Source: Methanosarcina sp. UBA289 (GTDB lineage Archaea > Halobacteriota > Methanosarcinia > Methanosarcinales > Methanosarcinaceae). Taken from it: a stretch of 17,423 bases of DNA. Positions 15,225-17,423 of this stretch are shown here, piece by piece. The translations under genes and the position numbers were made by a program. Under the pieces are notes generated by a model. It searched no databases, was not told where the DNA came from, and worked only from the letters and a program-made list of their open reading frames with translations. The stretch lies in NCBI GenBank assembly GCA_002496565.1, contig DAKJ01000020.1, positions 1 to 17,423 on the forward strand, written 5' to 3'. Every line of letters starts with the position of its first letter. The stretch's first letter is position 1.

Positions 15225-15257
15225 CTGGAAAACCCCTTAAAAAGGTTTAAATTCCAG
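15225..15257 (-). terminator. Nested hairpin after the GerW-like gene
   Basis: CTGGAA (15225-15230) pairs with TTCCAG (15252-15257), and inside them AACC/GGTT and CCTT/AAGG can extend the stem. It lies about 18 bases past the GerW-like stop. Together with the next hairpin it suggests partial termination or RNA processing between the first and second genes of the right-hand unit. Confidence 0.45.
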
Positions 15258-15274
15258 AAAGTTCGGTGGAAACT

Positions 15275-15763
15275 TTAGTGGAAACATCCCCCTTCTTCGA
15301 TCTTGATATCGGTTTCTTTTACAGCTTCCGTTTCCGGAGCTTCTTTTTCTTTAATTTCCTGTTCCCTCAATTTCTCTTCGTTCTTGTTCTTACCTACCAT
15401 GCCTTTGAGCTTGTCCATAATCTCAGGCACAAGATCAGGAATTGAGTTTAAGAGTGATCCGGCATCGCCTCTTTCAGAAAGCCGGAAGATTCTGGCTTCT
15501 TCTTCAGAAAGCATAATGAATGCCACAGGCTCTATCTTCGCGCCTGCCCCTCCGCCTCCTCCATATCCGGATTCGGGATCTTTCTTACTTTCTCCTCCAC
15601 CTGCTCCGAAACCCATAGTAATTCTTGATATTGGAATAATTGTTTTCCCGGAAGCAGTAATAGGGTCTCCTACTATGGCTTTGGTAGTTGCAATTTTCTC
15701 AAGTTCGCCTGCAATTTCTTTAATAGTGGCTTCTACACCCATCTTTTCCGTCCCCTTTTTCAT
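15275..15763 (-). CDS. GerW/YtfJ-family protein
   Basis: The protein has 162 residues and no signal peptide or membrane helix. The family core is clear: TTKAIVGDPITASGKTIIPI (26-45), then RITMGFGAGGGE, a glycine run (G67-G75) and KIEPVAFIMLSEEEARIFRL (76-95). The C-terminal 50 residues are a variable Lys/Glu-rich tail ending in CFH. In Bacillus the homologue has a role linked to sporulation and germination; archaea do not sporulate, so the role here is unknown. The ATG at 15763 lacks a ribosome binding site. An ATG at codon 8 (15742) has GGGGACGG upstream, so the true protein may be 155 residues. It appears to head the unit GerW-DUF2953-beta-RFAP synthase-Nop5-fibrillarin. Confidence 0.88.
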   Translation of the reverse strand: MKKGTEKMGVEATIKEIAGELEKIATTKAIVGDPITASGKTIIPISRITMGFGAGGGESKKDPESGYGGGGGAGAKIEPVAFIMLSEEEARIFRLSERGDAGSLLNSIPDLVPEIMDKLKGMVGKNKNEEKLREQEIKEKEAPETEAVKETDIKIEEGGCFH

Positions 15764-16215
15764 ATTTTTTGTCTATAATGATGATAAACGTTTTCTATTA
15801 TTTTTTATTTTTAACCTAATTTAATCAAGTTCTAGCTAGATTAAACTTGGGTTTGATAATATTTGAGTAATCCTGCATTCACTAATGTAATGAACATATA
15901 ACTTCAGGAAAATTATTTATTATTATTGTTTTTAAGAGCTATTTTCCTTTGCCTGCAAATAAAAAAGATATATAATACAGTATTTTTATATATTATAGTA
16001 TTTTTATGCGTGTGTTTGTATATTTAGAATAGTTTCAACATATTTATATCACATTATTTTAATTCTAGTAAACAGAAGGAATTTACCTTCCGAATTATAT
16101 AAAAGGTAACTAATTCTTTTAATAAGAGGCTTCTTTCGCGTTATTGCACTCATACTGGGCATTCAGTGTAAATGTTTGCTTAGTTAAACTAAAAATTTTG
16201 TTCAGAACTTTTTTA
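15764..16215. promoter_or_regulatory. Divergent intergenic region between the GerW-like and NosD/PKD genes
   Basis: There is no gene that I can support in these 450 very AT-rich bases. The best plus-strand TATA box is TTATATAAAA at 16095-16104, preceded by the small inverted repeat GAAGG-AATTTA-CCTTC. It would give the NosD/PKD gene a leader of about 90 bases. Other items: AGTATTTTTAT appears twice, about 20 bases apart (around 15980-16005), and TTAGTTAAACTAA (16180-16192) is a perfect palindrome. For the GerW-like gene the minus strand offers only A/T runs near 15795-15815. Confidence 0.4.
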
Positions 16216-17423
16216 ATGGACGGAGGAATTGGAATAAAAAAATTAACCAATTTATTAGTAGCTATTTTCATATTAGCATTAATATCGAGTGTTGGAACCG
16301 CGGCTGAGATTATTGTTCAGCCAGGAGGTTCGATCCAAAAAGCTGTGGATAATTCGAAGCCAGGTGATGTAATAACTTTAAAACCTGGAACTTATACCGA
16401 AAATATCAATGTAAACATAAACAGTCTTACAATCAGATCAGCATCCGGAAATCCTGACAACACAATAATCAAAGCTAAAAATTCAGGAGCCAATGTGTTC
16501 CTCCTGCAGGGAAGCAATATAAAAGTGACCGGGTTCAAGATTACGGGAGCAACCCGATCAGGCTATGCAGGAATATGTTTGTCTTCATGCAGTAACTGCA
16601 TAATAGAGAACAACAAAATTTTGAGCAATTGCTATGGAGTCTATGTCCTGCGTTCCAAAGGGAGCAAGATCTCAAAAAATACGGCTATAAATAATAAAGA
16701 ATATGGGATTGTGCTTGGGGGTGCCACAGACAATACCCTCTCAGGAAACAAGGCCTCTGATAATTACCGTGGGCTTCATGTTGGCAACTCTGATGGCAAC
16801 ACACTCACAGGAAATACCGTTCAAAACAATAATGTTTATGGGCTTTCCGTCTGCCCCAGAAGTGACACTAATCGAATCTATAATAATTACCTTAGCGATA
16901 AAAGCGTAAGTATTAGAAATGGGATAGGAAATTCTTATTACACTAAAAAAACCGCAGGCACTAATATTGTAGGCGGCCCTTATATCGGAGGTAACTTCTG
17001 GGGAAAACCTGATGGCACAGGATTTTCTAACACCGCAGTAGATAACAATGGAGACGGAATTTCCGATTCTGTATATAAAAACATAGGAGGAAGTATCTAT
17101 TCTGACAACCTGCCTCTAGTTATGTTTAAATCAGGGAAAACAAAACCAATTGCCAGTTTCACTAGTGATGTCACATCAGGAAAAGCACCATTAAACATTG
17201 CATTTAAAGATACCAGCACAGGAATGCCAACTGCATGGAAATGGAATTTTGGAGATGGGACATCATCAACCCTACAGAATCCAACACACAAGTATTCTAA
17301 AACAGGAAAATACACAGTAACACTTACAGTAACTAACTCTGCAGGTAGCAATACAGCAACAAAATCAAATTACATAACAGTAACAGCAACTTCCCAAGCT
17401 CCGGTTGCTGAGTTTTCGGCTTC
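16216..17423 (+). CDS. Secreted NosD-repeat protein with PKD domains, 3' end outside window
   Basis: The reading frame is open from ATG 16216 to the window edge (402 codons). The N-terminus is a signal peptide (IKKLTNLL, hydrophobic core, SVGTAA; cleavage near residue 34). NosD-type beta-helix repeats follow, starting IIVQPGGSIQKAVDNSKPGD and then many N-x-L-x-x-N rungs. The block GGPYIGGNFW and DNNGDG matches the end of the nosD-like protein at the left of the window. Residues about 311-392 are a PKD domain (KPIASF, then WKWNFGDG, then YTVTLTVTN), and a second PKD begins at APVAEF. Such proteins sit on the Methanosarcina cell surface and may bind S-layer, glycan or other cells. The only good ribosome binding site (GGAGG, 16222-16226) lies after the ATG and points to an ATA codon at 16234. 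Either the message is leaderless or the start is unusual. Confidence 0.88.
   Translation, partial: MDGGIGIKKLTNLLVAIFILALISSVGTAAEIIVQPGGSIQKAVDNSKPGDVITLKPGTYTENINVNINSLTIRSASGNPDNTIIKAKNSGANVFLLQGSNIKVTGFKITGATRSGYAGICLSSCSNCIIENNKILSNCYGVYVLRSKGSKISKNTAINNKEYGIVLGGATDNTLSGNKASDNYRGLHVGNSDGNTLTGNTVQNNNVYGLSVCPRSDTNRIYNNYLSDKSVSIRNGIGNSYYTKKTAGTNIVGGPYIGGNFWGKPDGTGFSNTAVDNNGDGISDSVYKNIGGSIYSDNLPLVMFKSGKTKPIASFTSDVTSGKAPLNIAFKDTSTGMPTAWKWNFGDGTSSTLQNPTHKYSKTGKYTVTLTVTNSAGSNTATKSNYITVTATSQAPVAEFSA

Noticed and set aside
14530..15250. Plus-strand frames rich in Phe, Ser and Leu
   Set aside because: They are the complement of the Lys/Glu-rich DUF2953 linker; the composition explains the open frames.
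15776..15796. Fourth copy of the candidate operator (GATAAACGTTTTC) before the GerW-like gene
   Set aside because: It shares only the AAACGTT core and lacks the outer GGTA/TTATC parts, so chance is the simpler explanation.
15303..15824. 173-codon plus-strand frame over the GerW-like gene
   Set aside because: The minus strand encodes a recognisable GerW core; the Pro/Ser-rich plus-strand product is its shadow.

Overview
The window looks like a chromosomal segment of a methanogenic archaeon, most likely Methanosarcina. The indicators are a fibrillarin/Nop5 pair, a beta-RFAP synthase (methanopterin pathway), archaeal TATA-type promoters, and NosD/PKD surface proteins of the type abundant in Methanosarcina. 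The DNA is moderately AT-rich with very AT-rich intergenic regions. The genus is inferred from gene content and was not tested by a search.

Left half (1-10714, genes on the minus strand). Read in the direction of transcription, a four-gene set encodes a polytopic membrane protein (DUF2162-like), an ExbB/TolQ/MotA-type proton channel subunit, an ExbD-like one-pass protein (DUF2149-like), and a 1740-residue CobN-like tetrapyrrole metal chelatase. The chelatase has an N-terminal signal peptide and a C-terminal membrane anchor, so its catalytic body should lie outside the cytoplasm. After a hairpin and a 440-base regulatory gap follow a secreted NosD-type beta-helix protein and a small predicted lipoprotein. 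The lipoprotein is a complete corrinoid (B12)-binding domain with the DxHxxG motif and axial histidine. The set resembles the CobN-like/ExbB/DUF2149/DUF2162 group of bacterial hmu haem-iron operons, but in an organism without an outer membrane and coupled to an exported corrinoid protein.

Divergent from this block (10715-11260, plus strand) is an ArsR-like winged-helix regulator. Its C-terminal half resembles DUF4430, the fold family of the transcobalamin C-terminal domain. A 16-base imperfect palindrome, consensus GGTARYAWWYGTTATS, occurs at three places: before the DUF2162 gene, before the nosD gene, and across the start of the regulator. It is a candidate shared operator that would make the whole left half one regulon. 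The nosD leader can also fold into a nested RNA structure with a competing helix. I infer a surface system for capturing a metallated tetrapyrrole (corrinoid, haem or F430-like) and changing or removing its metal, powered by proton-motive force. The ligand and reaction are not shown by the sequence.

Right half (11439-15763, minus strand) is more ordinary. A GerW/YtfJ-like protein, a DUF2953 membrane protein with a 10-residue tandem repeat, beta-RFAP synthase, Nop5 and fibrillarin are arranged head to tail. The last three overlap or abut. The window closes with the 5' part of a divergent plus-strand gene (from 16216, cut at the edge) for a secreted NosD-repeat protein carrying PKD domains.
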